Assembly (NCBI GenBank): GCA_964546935.1
Contig: CAZJLJ010000010.1
Coordinates: forward strand, 1 to 64,000
From: JALYTY01 sp964546935
GTDB lineage: Bacteria; Vulcanimicrobiota; Vulcanimicrobiia; Vulcanimicrobiales; Vulcanimicrobiaceae
Length of the DNA stretch: 64,000 bases
Reading direction: 5' to 3'
The position numbers and the translations under genes were made by a program. This document shows, one piece after another, positions 16,200-25,440 of this stretch. Positions within the stretch are counted from its first letter, which is position 1; each line of letters starts with the position of its first letter. The notes beneath the pieces were generated by a model. It was not told the DNA's origin, ran no database searches, and saw nothing but the letters and a program-made list of their open reading frames with translations.

Positions 16200-17021
16200 C
16201 TAAACGGAACGGCGCAAGGGATGATTGATGTCCTGCGACGAGGTGCGGCGAAGCAACTCGCCGGCGGTTACAAATTCGTATCCCGCCTTGCGGAAGCGCG
16301 CGACGACTTCAGGCAGTGCCTCGATTGTCGCCAATTTCCCGCTATGCATCAGGACCAGATCCGGCGCTGTTGCATGCAGTACCACATCGGTCGCAATGGT
16401 CTGCGTTGGTAGCGTACGCCAATCGCCGGAATCGTACGTCCATAAAACGACCTGGTAGCCTAGCTCTTGAACAGCGCGCAGCGTCGCCTCGGTGTAACGC
16501 CCGTGCGGCGGCCGCATCAGTTCTCGCTCGGACTGATCGTGAGCAAGATTCCAAAGGACGTCGCGCCCTTTGAGGACTTCTTCTTTTACCTGCGCGGAAT
16601 TTTCTTCATCTAGGTTCGGGTGTGAATACGTGTGATCCGCAATCTCGTTACCGCTTTCCTCGATGCGTTTCGTCAGTTCGGGCCACTGCTCAGCGTCGCG
16701 TCCGATTAAAAAGAACGTCGCGGGCACGTGCAAGTCACGCAATTCGTCGAGCAACAACGGTGTAAAAACCGGATACGGCCCGTCGTCGAACGTCAACGCG
16801 ATCAACTTCGGCCGGCCGCTGCGATTCTCAGCAATCTTGCCGTGCAGCACCCGATACGCGCGTGCCGGAAGGTCGTTTGAAAATTCGTTGTGCACGTTCA
16901 TTGCCGGCGTCACGATAGCGGGCTTGATATCGCTCTCGTGCCGGAAAACGCGCCAGCCACCCGCTGCGAGAGCGAATGCAAGAAGAAACACCGCGACGAT
17001 TAGTTTCATGCTACGCCTCAC
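16200..17021 (-). CDS. Polysaccharide deacetylase (NodB/CE4 family)
   Basis: The 273 residues start with a membrane anchor or signal (LIVAVFLLAFALAAGGWRVF). The NodB domain follows: LIALTFDDGPYPVFTPLLL (motif 1, catalytic Asp and metal Asp), ADHTYSHPNLDEE (motif 2, metal His pair), RPPHGRYTEATL (motif 3) and VLMHSGKLATIEALPEVV (motif 5). Such enzymes remove N-acetyl groups from peptidoglycan or polysaccharides in the periplasm. The start codon directly follows the stop of the LCP gene (one base apart), so both are translated from one message and probably act on the cell wall. Confidence 0.92.
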   Translation of the reverse strand: MRRSMKLIVAVFLLAFALAAGGWRVFRHESDIKPAIVTPAMNVHNEFSNDLPARAYRVLHGKIAENRSGRPKLIALTFDDGPYPVFTPLLLDELRDLHVPATFFLIGRDAEQWPELTKRIEESGNEIADHTYSHPNLDEENSAQVKEEVLKGRDVLWNLAHDQSERELMRPPHGRYTEATLRAVQELGYQVVLWTYDSGDWRTLPTQTIATDVVLHATAPDLVLMHSGKLATIEALPEVVARFRKAGYEFVTAGELLRRTSSQDINHPLRRSV

Positions 17022-18428
17022 CTACGGTTTCGAACTCGGCGCGGAGTTTGCAACCAAGGCTCCCGCAAGATCTTTACCGACGATCACCGTCACGTCGCTC
17101 GGCGGTGCGGTCGCCCCTGAAGCGTCGCTTCCGGACGCGCTGATCGGTGCACCCTGAAGTGCGCCAGGCAGTGCGGAGCGCACTTTGGCACCGGCCCAAG
17201 TGACTTTCGAGTGTTCGTCGATTTCGGTTTTGTCGACATTGGCCGTCGCAGCGTTTCCAACGTCGCCGATGGTGAATCCGGCTTTTTGCAATACGCTCGC
17301 CACGAGACGAGCGGCGCCGTTGATTCCGCTTCCGTTTTTCACATCAACGCGAAGTGACGAGGGTGTAATGCCCGCGAGCGCCATCGCATCGGGCGATCCA
17401 ACCGGCGTCGGCGGTGCGATAAGCATATTTTGAACCATCTTGGCTTTAGAAACGTCATCGGGAATCAAATCGTCGCCGTCGGCAAGCTGGACATCGCCGG
17501 TGTACGGTACTTCGGCAAAATGCATATCCTTGGTAGACATGCCTGCGAAATACGAACCAAGCGAAAGCAATTCGCCGTCGGTCAAATTCGTTTGGATGTC
17601 GCGACGCACGACCGCGAGGATATTCCCGGCGTGAAGAAGCGTGTTGAGCTTATCGCCCTTCAGCTTATCCATCGCAGCGGTCATAACTTGATCTTGGCGT
17701 TTGATGCGGCATGGATCGGAGCACCAATCGTGACGGAAACGCCCGTATCCAACGGCCTGCTCACCGTTTAGATGGTGCACGCCTTCCGTCATGTGGATGT
17801 GCAGGTGCCCCCAAGAATCGTCGTAGTCGATTCGGCCGCCGGTGCAGCCGGTGTGCTCTTGCAAGCAATCCGACGTTTTTACGTACACGTCGACGCCGCC
17901 AAGCGCGTCGATCAAATCCTTCGTAGCGTCGGCACGCAACACGGCATAGCGGTCGAACCCGGGAACGCCAAGGAATCCGGCGATGACTTTTTGCGCCTCT
18001 TTCGGTCCGCCTTCCGCCTGCGCTGAGTTGATCTTGTGTTTGCTGCCGTCCGGAAACGTTGCGAGCATGTCGCGCGGCACCGATACCACGTAGACTCCAC
18101 GATTGATGAAGTCCAAGTTGATCGCCTTGATCATGTCGCTGCGCGAATTCGTCGAAAATTCTATGTCGTTGGCCGTGTAATCGTAGTCGAGGCCCTCGGC
18201 GAGCACCAGAAGATTCGGTCTTCCGAAAACCTGATCGGGCGACGGTACGAAGGTCTGCGAGATGAATTGAATCGGATTCTCATGTTTGAAAATCGCGAAT
18301 CCCGCGAACACCGACCCCATGCCGACGAGCACGAAACCCAAGACAAGCGCAACTCGCCGAAGCCATAACGGAGCGCTTCGTGAGGGCGCTTCGCTGCCTG
18401 GAACACCGGGATCGAGATGCTTACCCAA
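17022..18428 (-). CDS. LytR-CpsA-Psr (LCP) family protein with LytR C-terminal domain
   Basis: The 468 residues contain a cytoplasmic N-tail, one helix (VALVLGFVLVGMGSVFAGFAIF), then the LCP domain: SRSDMIKAINLDF, VYVVSVPRDMLATFPDG, HKINSAQAEGGP, DALGGVDVYV and QAVGYGRFRHD with the conserved Arg residues. The last 130 residues (SLRVDVKNGSGINGAARLVA, TIGDVGNAATANVDKTEI) match the LytR_C domain. LCP proteins ligate polymers from undecaprenyl carriers to peptidoglycan or other glycans. The gene overlaps rimO by 8 bp and is followed immediately by the deacetylase. Confidence 0.92.
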   Translation of the reverse strand: MGKHLDPGVPGSEAPSRSAPLWLRRVALVLGFVLVGMGSVFAGFAIFKHENPIQFISQTFVPSPDQVFGRPNLLVLAEGLDYDYTANDIEFSTNSRSDMIKAINLDFINRGVYVVSVPRDMLATFPDGSKHKINSAQAEGGPKEAQKVIAGFLGVPGFDRYAVLRADATKDLIDALGGVDVYVKTSDCLQEHTGCTGGRIDYDDSWGHLHIHMTEGVHHLNGEQAVGYGRFRHDWCSDPCRIKRQDQVMTAAMDKLKGDKLNTLLHAGNILAVVRRDIQTNLTDGELLSLGSYFAGMSTKDMHFAEVPYTGDVQLADGDDLIPDDVSKAKMVQNMLIAPPTPVGSPDAMALAGITPSSLRVDVKNGSGINGAARLVASVLQKAGFTIGDVGNAATANVDKTEIDEHSKVTWAGAKVRSALPGALQGAPISASGSDASGATAPPSDVTVIVGKDLAGALVANSAPSSKP

Positions 18429-19812
18429 CGACTAGTGACTCCTTAAGTGCCGGTAACCCATGGAAATCGAACGGGCCATACCCGCTTAACGTGATGTCGA
18501 CGAACGATCCGATCTCGGCATCGCCCGAAAAATAGATGCCGCCGTCGACCCCCGGGGCTTCGCCTTCCGAGCGTCCGAACCAAACCTCCGCCGGGCCCGA
18601 TCCATTGGCCGCGAGCGCTTCGCGAAATGGATCGCTCTTGCGAAGACGCCGCCGTTCTTCCACTAATACACGAACCGTAGAACCAATTCGCTTGGCGCGA
18701 GCCCGCTCCGAAGCAAGCCGCTGCGCTTCTCGTAAACGAACCAACCGCTTGCGACGCTCCCGAGCGGAGACTTTGTTCCGGAGATCCGCTCCCGGCGTTC
18801 CCTCTTCGGCGCTGTACTCGAAAAAGCCGACGCGATCCAACTCGGCTTTGCCGATCCACTCTTCCAGATATGACACGTGTTCCTCGGTTTCGCCTGGGAA
18901 GCCGACGATGAACGTGGAGCGCATCGTGATGCCCGGAATACGTTCGCGGAAATCGTTGATGATCTCGAGATAGCGTTCGCCGTTGCTCGGACGCAGCATC
19001 GCGCGCAGTACTTCAGGATGCGCATGCTGCAGCGGCATGTCCATGTACTTACAGACCTTCGGCAAAGACGCCATGGCATCGATCAACTCGCGATCGACCG
19101 TCGCCGGATAAAGATAGAGCAGCCGGATCCACTCCAGTTCATGGATTCCATTGAGCTGCTCGAGCAGATTCGCGAGACCGCCGCGACGGGCGCCGCGATC
19201 GCGACCATACATCGACGTGTCTTGCGCGATTAAAATCAGTTCTTTGGTGCCGGCTTGCGCAAGCGCACGTGCTTCCTTGAGAATCGATTCTTCGCTGCGG
19301 CTGCGGAAGTTGCCGCGGAGTTTGGGAATGATGCAGAACGTGCACGGATGATCGCATCCCTCGGCGACTTTCAAATACGCCGTCGCACTGGGCGTGGTGA
19401 TCAATCGAGGAAGAAAATCATGCTCGGGCTCGGCTTCGAAATCAAGCCGGACCGGTTTGCGGCCGGCGTGAACGTCGTCCAGCAGCTCGACGATACTTCC
19501 ATAGGCACCAGTCCCTACAACGCCGTCGATTTCGGGGATAAGGGCCTGAAGCTGTTCGCCGTAACGTTGCGCAAGGCAACCGGCAACAACGAGTTGCTGT
19601 CCCTTTTGCTTGCGTTGCGCGTGTTCAAGAATTACTTCGGTCGATTCGGCCTTTGCCGGATCGATGAACGCACACGTGTTGATGACGACGGTATCCGCGT
19701 CGGCGGAATCCGGAACGAGCTCGTAGCCCGCGGCGCCGAGCTTCGCTATCATGACTTCGGTGTCGACGAGATTCTTGGCGCAGCCGAGACTAACAAAAGA
19801 GACGCTGGACAT
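18421..19812 (-). CDS. rimO: Ribosomal protein S12 methylthiotransferase RimO
   Basis: A radical-SAM enzyme that methylthiolates an Asp of ribosomal protein S12. The 463 residues begin VSFVSLGCAKNLVDTEVM. The N-terminal auxiliary cluster Cys residues are in LGCAKN, NTCAFID and VAGCLAQRYGE. The SAM cluster is CDHPCTFC, followed by IIPKLRGNFRSR. The C-terminal TRAM domain ends near GSFVDITLSGYGPFDFHG. SLGCAKNLVD and the missing tRNA-type TRAM features favour RimO over MiaB. It lies in the minus-strand block between yajQ and the LCP gene. Confidence 0.96.
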   Translation of the reverse strand: MSSVSFVSLGCAKNLVDTEVMIAKLGAAGYELVPDSADADTVVINTCAFIDPAKAESTEVILEHAQRKQKGQQLVVAGCLAQRYGEQLQALIPEIDGVVGTGAYGSIVELLDDVHAGRKPVRLDFEAEPEHDFLPRLITTPSATAYLKVAEGCDHPCTFCIIPKLRGNFRSRSEESILKEARALAQAGTKELILIAQDTSMYGRDRGARRGGLANLLEQLNGIHELEWIRLLYLYPATVDRELIDAMASLPKVCKYMDMPLQHAHPEVLRAMLRPSNGERYLEIINDFRERIPGITMRSTFIVGFPGETEEHVSYLEEWIGKAELDRVGFFEYSAEEGTPGADLRNKVSARERRKRLVRLREAQRLASERARAKRIGSTVRVLVEERRRLRKSDPFREALAANGSGPAEVWFGRSEGEAPGVDGGIYFSGDAEIGSFVDITLSGYGPFDFHGLPALKESLVVG

Positions 19813-19821
19813 TCGTACTTT

Positions 19822-20313
19822 CTACCGGTAATTGATGAACTGCAGCGGCAATTCGAAGTTCATGGCTTTTAGCTCGGCGATCACTGTTTGTAAGTCGTCG
19901 CGGCTCTTAGCGGTTACACGAATCTGCTCGTCCTGATATTGCGCGCTTACCTTTAACTTAAGCGCCTTGATCTTCTCCATCAACGCCTTGCTTTTGTCTT
20001 TCGGAATGCCGTTACGCAGCGTGACGATGCGGCGCACGGTCCCGCCGGCCGCCGGCTCTATTTCACCAATATCGAACGCCTTGATGTCGATACCGCGCTT
20101 CGTCGCTTTACTTTGAACGACGTCGATGACGTTGCGCATCTTCAACTCGTCATCGGAGACGATGGTGATCTTCTTGTCGTCGCTCTCAATCGAAGTTTTC
20201 GAATTTTTAAAATCGAAACGGTTTTCGATTTCTTTACGCGCTTGGTTCAGCGCGTTATCTAATTCTTGCTGGTCGATGCGCGACACAACATCGAACGAAG
20301 ACTCGCTCGCCAC
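19822..20313 (-). CDS. YajQ family nucleotide-binding protein
   Basis: The 163 residues match the whole YajQ family: SSFDVVSRIDQQELDNALNQ, IENRFDFKNSKTSIE, KITIVSDDELKMRNVIDVVQ and the C-terminal VTAKSRDDLQTVIAELKAMN. Family members bind cyclic di-GMP in Xanthomonas and other nucleotides elsewhere. Two PilZ-type genes at 30.8-32.5 kb make c-di-GMP signalling plausible in this organism, but no GGDEF or EAL gene is in the window. The gene ends 9 bases before the rimO start. Confidence 0.95.
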   Translation of the reverse strand: MASESSFDVVSRIDQQELDNALNQARKEIENRFDFKNSKTSIESDDKKITIVSDDELKMRNVIDVVQSKATKRGIDIKAFDIGEIEPAAGGTVRRIVTLRNGIPKDKSKALMEKIKALKLKVSAQYQDEQIRVTAKSRDDLQTVIAELKAMNFELPLQFINYR

Positions 20314-20338
20314 GACGGCTCCTCTTTTCTGAAATTAT

Positions 20339-21085
20339 CTACAGCGCGAAGCTGCGTTCGACCACGTCGCCGGCAGACCCAAGGGTGCCGAGGTTCTTAC
20401 CGTCGACACTCACTTTCACGCCTCCGGCATTGCCGATGCGCAGCACGGCCGACTTCCCGTGGAATACCTTAACGGTTCCAGCCGGGAACGTACCCTCCAT
20501 GCTAACATTGCCGTCAACGGTCACTCTAACCCAAGACGGGCTCGAAAGCGTCAATTGAATGGTATGGGGACCGTCGGCTCCTGGGAGCGCGGCTGCCTGA
20601 GGGCTTGCCGGCTCACCAACAAAGCCGTCAGCAGCCGGGGTCGTAGTCGCGACGGGCGACGATGCCGCCGCGATCGGCACGCCTGCTTGCCGCTGGTGCA
20701 GCTGTAGCTCGTTATAGAAGACGAATGCTACCAGGACCACCGCAATGAGGGACGCGATCCAGATCAGCGGCGAGAGATTACGCCCGGACCGCTCGCTTCC
20801 AAGGTAGTCAACCACTGAGGGCGCCGCGTGCGATGGGGCCGCAGATGGCGGAGCGGGCGCCAGTGCGTTGAACGCGGCAACCATCTCCTCGGGTTCCAGG
20901 TTGAGAAACCGTGCGTACGTGCGCAAGAAGCCACGAACGTAGACCGGGGCGCCGATAGCTGCCCAGTTTTCGTCTTCGATGGCGCTCAGGTAGACCGAGC
21001 GAATACGAATCTGCTCGGCCACATCGGATAGCGAGAGGCCCCGAGCCTCGCGTGCGGCCCGAAACCGCTCACCCAGCGCTGGCAT
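20339..21085 (-). CDS. RodZ-like helix-turn-helix membrane protein
   Basis: The 248 residues contain an N-terminal HTH_25 domain (LGERFRAAREARGLSLSDVAEQIRI), a Pro/Ala linker, one helix (PLIWIASLIAVVLVAFVFYNEL) near 130-150, a second low-complexity linker, and a C-terminal DUF4115 beta domain (IQLTLSSPSWVRVTVDGNVS, ending KNLGTLGSAGDVVERSFAL). This is the RodZ architecture; RodZ links MreB to the rod complex. mreB is not in the window. The promoter region is shared with the divergent mnmA gene 50 bases away. Confidence 0.85.
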   Translation of the reverse strand: MPALGERFRAAREARGLSLSDVAEQIRIRSVYLSAIEDENWAAIGAPVYVRGFLRTYARFLNLEPEEMVAAFNALAPAPPSAAPSHAAPSVVDYLGSERSGRNLSPLIWIASLIAVVLVAFVFYNELQLHQRQAGVPIAAASSPVATTTPAADGFVGEPASPQAAALPGADGPHTIQLTLSSPSWVRVTVDGNVSMEGTFPAGTVKVFHGKSAVLRIGNAGGVKVSVDGKNLGTLGSAGDVVERSFAL

Positions 21086-21134
21086 TGGGGCTTTGAGTTA
21101 GGCCCCTACTCCTGTTATCCTGTGGGACGGAATT

Positions 21135-22208
21135 ATGCAGAAGCCTCGAGTAATCGCCGCCATGAGCGGCGGCGTCGACTCCGCCGTAGCCGCCGGCCTT
21201 TTAGTAGAAGCCGGATACGATGTGGTTGGCGTCACCATGAAGATGTACACCCCCACGCGACCCGCACATGCGAAAAGCTGTTGCGGCGTAGACGATTTCG
21301 ACGACGCGCGCCGCAGCGCAGCGATTCTTGGAATCCCGCATTACGTGTTGGATTTCGAAGAGACGTTTCGCAAAAACGTGATCGATCGTTTCGTCGACGA
21401 CTACGCGAACGGAAGAACGCCGAACCCGTGCGTCTCTTGCAACAACTTCGTGAAGCTCGGAACCCTGGCAAAATACGCCGACCGGCTTGGTGCGCAGTAT
21501 ATTGCTACTGGACATTACGCACGCATCGAGCACCGGGAAGACGGGGCGCATTTATACCGCACGCCCAGCGCAAAAGACCAGGCGTACGCGCTCGCGCAGT
21601 TGACGTCCGAACAACTTGACCGTTTGCTTCTCCCGGTGGGATCGTTCGATAAAGCCACGACGCGCGAACATGCAAAGCGCATGGGATTACCCGTGCACCA
21701 GAAGACTGAATCGCAAGATATCTGTTTCGTCGAAGGCGGCGACTATCGCGACGTACTCGCACGCGTGAGGCCCGATTTAAATCGTGACGGCGTGGTCGTT
21801 CAAGAAGACGGCGTCGTCGTCGGCGCGCACGGCGGCATTTCGAATTACACTGTCGGCCAACGCGCGAAGCTGCCCGCAAGCAACGACGGGCCGCGATACG
21901 TCACGCGCATCGATGCCAAAACGAATACGGTCGTTATCGGGCGCGAGGATGAGCTTTTGTCGACGTCGCTGTTGGCCGATGAAGTGAATCTGATTCGTCC
22001 GGAGCGGTTCACGCATCGCACTGAAGTCCTCGCGATGGTTCGCTATCGCGCGACCCCAGCGCGCGCAACCGCACGTGTCCAAGGCGATGCGCTTCACTTG
22101 GAGTTCAACGAGAGCTTGCGCGCAGTAACACCAGGCCAATTGGTTGCAATGTTCGATGACTCAGGTCAAGAAGTGCTTGGTGCAGCGACAATTCGTTCCG
22201 CTGCGTAA
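21135..22208 (+). CDS. mnmA: tRNA-specific 2-thiouridylase MnmA
   Basis: Transfers sulfur to U34 of tRNA-Lys, -Glu and -Gln, using ATP. The 357 residues contain the PP-loop VIAAMSGGVDSAVAAGLL, the first catalytic Cys in RTPNPCVSCNNFVK, the substrate motif FIATGHYAR-like YIATGHYARIEH, KDQAYALAQL and the second Cys in SQDICFVEGGDY. The C-terminal beta-barrel runs from about residue 230. The length is normal. Divergent from the RodZ-like gene. Confidence 0.97.
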   Translation: MQKPRVIAAMSGGVDSAVAAGLLVEAGYDVVGVTMKMYTPTRPAHAKSCCGVDDFDDARRSAAILGIPHYVLDFEETFRKNVIDRFVDDYANGRTPNPCVSCNNFVKLGTLAKYADRLGAQYIATGHYARIEHREDGAHLYRTPSAKDQAYALAQLTSEQLDRLLLPVGSFDKATTREHAKRMGLPVHQKTESQDICFVEGGDYRDVLARVRPDLNRDGVVVQEDGVVVGAHGGISNYTVGQRAKLPASNDGPRYVTRIDAKTNTVVIGREDELLSTSLLADEVNLIRPERFTHRTEVLAMVRYRATPARATARVQGDALHLEFNESLRAVTPGQLVAMFDDSGQEVLGAATIRSAA

Positions 22209-22441
22209 GCAAACTGCCGGTTTTCCGTATTTGCGCAATCATTGCAACGCGCGGGTCGACAGGAGTGCCGTCCACTGCCATACTGAGCCGCAGTGGGCGG
22301 TTCTTCCGAAGCGTCGCGCATTGCCGCGCTTCATTCTCTCAACGTAAGTGCCACAAGGCAGTCGATCTTTCGTACTGTAGCCATGGCGGCCGCGGTTTCG
22401 TGCGAAGCGCCTGTCGCCGTAGTATGTTTAGCTCCCCGCGG

Positions 22442-23521
22442 ATGGAAGAACTCGTGACGGGCGGCGAACGCGGAAGAATGAATCTGCTTACTGCCGCGTT
22501 GGAACAAGCGGGTGATTTCGTAATGGTGACGGACACGAAGAAAAAACTTGGTGTCGACCCAACGATCGTCTACGCAAACCAGTCGCTCTTAGACGCTACC
22601 GGCAATACGCGGGAAATGCTGCTCGGCAGTGCTTGGACCACGATTCTTTCCCCGAACAACGATCCAAAAATCCACAAAGCGATCAATGTTCGAATCGACG
22701 CAATACAGCCCAATTTCCATGAGTTCTTAGTCCGGCGCGCCGACGGCAGCGAATTCTGGGCGGAATTCGTCGGCCGGCCGTTTCATGGGTCCGATGGCGA
22801 AGACCGGTACCGGATCGCTGTCGGACGCGATATTACGTTGCGCAAACGCGCAGCGAATCAAATCTCGTTGCTTTTCGCGGCCATTGAAGAATCGCGCGAC
22901 CCAACTGTGATATTCGAACGAGACGACCGGAATGGACTGGTGCCGGTCTACGAAAACGCGGCGGCACAACGCGAGGGCGAGCACCGCTTGCGTCGTTTGC
23001 TGGAACACGCTAAACGTGGCCCCGAACTCGAGCAACTTCTGCTTCAGGGCGGCTCAACAAAGCAATTTTTTGTGGACGTTAGTGAAGACGGCACACCCGC
23101 TGTGGTGGAGTTCTCAGCTTGCGCGTTGCACAGTCACGAGTCCATCGAGGCCGTCATTACGATTGAACGCACGCTGGCCCAAGGCGATTCGAAGGCTGGT
23201 ACAGGGTACCGCTCGCGACTGCTCAGCGTCTCGGCGATGTTACCGGCTATTGCGGAAGCGAGTTCTTCGCGGGAGCGATTTGCGATTCTGCGCGCAATTT
23301 TGCTTGACGCGTTTGACGCAGAGATCGAAACCGGCGGCCCGGGACGTCAGCGCCAGGTTACCGTCAACGCGCTTAGGCGCAGGGCAAATTTCACCTATGC
23401 GGGCCTTGCGCGAACTGTGCGTTGGTCAAGCGAATTGGAAGACACCGCGATAACCGCGCTGCGCTTCTGCATCGAAGCAGCGATCGAACACGAAGAGCAG
23501 CGGCTCGCCGAGGCGTTGTAG
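22442..23521 (+). CDS. PAS-domain protein without a recognised output domain
   Basis: Starting at ATG 22442 gives 359 residues; ATG 22424 and 22478 are alternatives and none has a strong ribosome site. Residues 15-145 are a PAS/PAC pair (AALEQAGDFVMVTDTKKK, ANQSLLDATGNTREMLLG, ADGSEFWAEFVGRPF, YRIAVGRDITLRKRAANQ). A second PAS-like stretch follows (FAAIEESRDPTVIFERDD). The C-terminal 120 residues (SVSAMLPAIAEASSSRERF and later ELEDTAITALRFCIEAAIEH) are unrecognised and end in helices. No kinase, GGDEF, EAL or DNA-binding motif is visible. It lies 233 bases after mnmA and convergent with mqnC, ending 7 bases from the mqnC stop. Confidence 0.7.
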   Translation: MEELVTGGERGRMNLLTAALEQAGDFVMVTDTKKKLGVDPTIVYANQSLLDATGNTREMLLGSAWTTILSPNNDPKIHKAINVRIDAIQPNFHEFLVRRADGSEFWAEFVGRPFHGSDGEDRYRIAVGRDITLRKRAANQISLLFAAIEESRDPTVIFERDDRNGLVPVYENAAAQREGEHRLRRLLEHAKRGPELEQLLLQGGSTKQFFVDVSEDGTPAVVEFSACALHSHESIEAVITIERTLAQGDSKAGTGYRSRLLSVSAMLPAIAEASSSRERFAILRAILLDAFDAEIETGGPGRQRQVTVNALRRRANFTYAGLARTVRWSSELEDTAITALRFCIEAAIEHEEQRLAEAL

Positions 23522-23528
23522 CGCGGAA

Positions 23529-24617
23529 CTATCCCGCAGTTGCAAGGGCCATGTCGGTGCGCACGTTCCAATACGTATCGCGAATGACCGGCGTGAATCC
23601 CGCGGTAATGATGACGTTCTCGAGATCCCGACGCGTCGCTTCGTTCTCCGCTCCCGCATCGCGCACGACGCGATCTTCGATAATCACGCCGCCCATGTCG
23701 TCGCATCCGTAGAACAACGCGAGCTGCCCCATCTTCAAGCCGGGCGTTAGCCACGACGCTTGCAAATGCGGGAAATTATCTAAGTAGAGGCGTGAAACGG
23801 CGAGCACGCGTAGATACTCGAGCGCCGTTGCTTCTTTGCCACGCAGCGGCGTTTTGAACGGAACGTAAAACCACGGAATGAACGCCGTGAAGCCGTGCGT
23901 CTCATCCTGGAGTTCGCGAAGCACGTGCATGTGCTCGATCCGCTCTTCGTCGGTTTCAATGGAGCCGTACATCATCGTTGCGGTTGTCGGCATTCCAAGG
24001 TGATGCGCGTCGCGCATCACTCCGAGCCACTCTTGCGGCGTAACTTTGCGCGCCGAAATGCGTTTACGAACGCGTTCAACTAGGATCTCCGCGCCGGCGC
24101 CCGGCAGGGACTTCAAACCGGCTGCCTTCAGACGCGTCAGCACCTCTCGGGGCGTCATGTTCTCGACTTTTGCAAGCCCGGTGATTTCCGAGACGGAGAG
24201 CGAGTGAATATCGACGTTCGGATGTTCGCGGCAAACGCGATCGAAGAGCGTTTCAAACCACTCGATCCGCAGATCCGGGTTTACGCCGCCTTGAATCATG
24301 ATTTGCGTAGCGCCTTGATCGGCGGCATATTTCACACGCGCTAGCACCTGATCGTGCGTGAGCGTGCGCCCTTCTTTATGATGTTCCGGACGGAAGAATG
24401 CACAGAACGTGCAGTGCACGTTGCAAACGTTCGTGTAATCGAGGGTCGTGTCGATGACGTACGTTACGACGTTGCCCGGATGCAACTGCATGCGCCGGGC
24501 ATGCGCCGCCATTCCTAATTCGTGCAGGTCGGCCTCGCGATAAAGCCGCACGCCTTCTTCGAAAGAGAGACGGCCGCCGTTCGAAGCGCGGTCGAGGAGA
24601 CTAGCGAGAGAGGACAC
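23529..24617 (-). CDS. mqnC: Cyclic dehypoxanthinyl futalosine synthase MqnC
   Basis: A radical-SAM enzyme of the futalosine menaquinone pathway that cyclises dehypoxanthine futalosine. The cluster motif CNVHCTFCAFFRPE follows YTNV near residue 65. Other family motifs are IMIQGGVNPDLRIEWFE, HSLSVSEI, LPGAGAEILVERVRKRIS, TTATMMYGSIET and LFYGCDDMGGVIIEDRVV. GTG 24617 with ggagg 6 bases upstream is the best start, giving 362 residues. It overlaps the end of mqnA by 17 bp, so the ribosome site lies inside mqnA. An upstream ATG at 24692 would add non-conserved basic sequence. Confidence 0.95.
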   Translation of the reverse strand: MSSLASLLDRASNGGRLSFEEGVRLYREADLHELGMAAHARRMQLHPGNVVTYVIDTTLDYTNVCNVHCTFCAFFRPEHHKEGRTLTHDQVLARVKYAADQGATQIMIQGGVNPDLRIEWFETLFDRVCREHPNVDIHSLSVSEITGLAKVENMTPREVLTRLKAAGLKSLPGAGAEILVERVRKRISARKVTPQEWLGVMRDAHHLGMPTTATMMYGSIETDEERIEHMHVLRELQDETHGFTAFIPWFYVPFKTPLRGKEATALEYLRVLAVSRLYLDNFPHLQASWLTPGLKMGQLALFYGCDDMGGVIIEDRVVRDAGAENEATRRDLENVIITAGFTPVIRDTYWNVRTDMALATAG

Positions 24618-25440
24618 CGATAACCTCCGGGAGCGAGGACGGAACGGCAGGGATCGCGCCGATCGCATGCAGCTCGCGGCAGTACGCCGCAAGACCGCTC
24701 TGCGCGGCGGAATGAAACGTGAAATTGAGTTTGCCGTAATAGGTTTCGTAAAATCCAGCCACGCGCGGATGCTGAGTCTGCGCTTCCGCGATGACGCGGT
24801 TCATATGCGCACGCGACCATGTGTACGCATCGGTAAGGGCGTGCATGCATTCGCGGACCGCATCGGGATTGCGTTCGAAGGCTTCGCGGCGCGCGGCCCA
24901 AACAGCGAAGACCGTTTGTTGACCGGTCCACTCGTGCCACAACGTTCCTAAATCGTAAACGTCTTTGCGCGGAAAGCGCTCGAGCGCGTTGATCGCCGAA
25001 TCGCCAATCAATAGGGTCGGTTTGCCGGCGATCGCCGACTCGAGCGGACTTGACGTCTCCACATATTTTGGCTGAACGCCGTAACGGCGTTCCAGAATTA
25101 CGCGGAGCAGGTTTCTGCCGCTGGCCGATTCAGCCGTTACGGCTATCTCAACACCGTCGAGCAACGCAGGCGCTGTTTCGGAAAAGAGCACGACCGAAAC
25201 CACTTCGTCTCGCGCACCAATGCACAGATCCGGGAGCAGCACGAGGTCGTCGGCATTTTTCGCCCACGCAAACGCGCTGATGGGACTCAAATCCAACTCG
25301 CCGTTCATCAGCATCGCATTGAGCTTTGCCGGAACATCGGCGTGCAACGAGCCCGGATAGTCGATAGCTCCGAAATCAAATGCAGCATAGATCGGCAGAT
25401 CGTTCGTGTAGATGATCCGCCCGCAGCGCAACCCGCTCAC
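24601..25440 (-). CDS. mqnA: Chorismate dehydratase MqnA
   Basis: Converts chorismate to 3-enolpyruvoyl-benzoate, the first step of the futalosine pathway. The 279 residues start at GTG 25440 and have the family pattern: GRIIYTNDLPIYAAFD, VPAKLNAMLMNGELDLSPIS, a periplasmic-binding-like fold with VAVTAES-type strand EIAVTAESASGRNLLRVIL, and LIGDSAINALERFP. The start GTG overlaps the mqnE stop in the string GTGA, indicating coupled translation. It is followed by mqnC. Confidence 0.93.
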   Translation of the reverse strand: MSGLRCGRIIYTNDLPIYAAFDFGAIDYPGSLHADVPAKLNAMLMNGELDLSPISAFAWAKNADDLVLLPDLCIGARDEVVSVVLFSETAPALLDGVEIAVTAESASGRNLLRVILERRYGVQPKYVETSSPLESAIAGKPTLLIGDSAINALERFPRKDVYDLGTLWHEWTGQQTVFAVWAARREAFERNPDAVRECMHALTDAYTWSRAHMNRVIAEAQTQHPRVAGFYETYYGKLNFTFHSAAQSGLAAYCRELHAIGAIPAVPSSLPEVIGVLSR

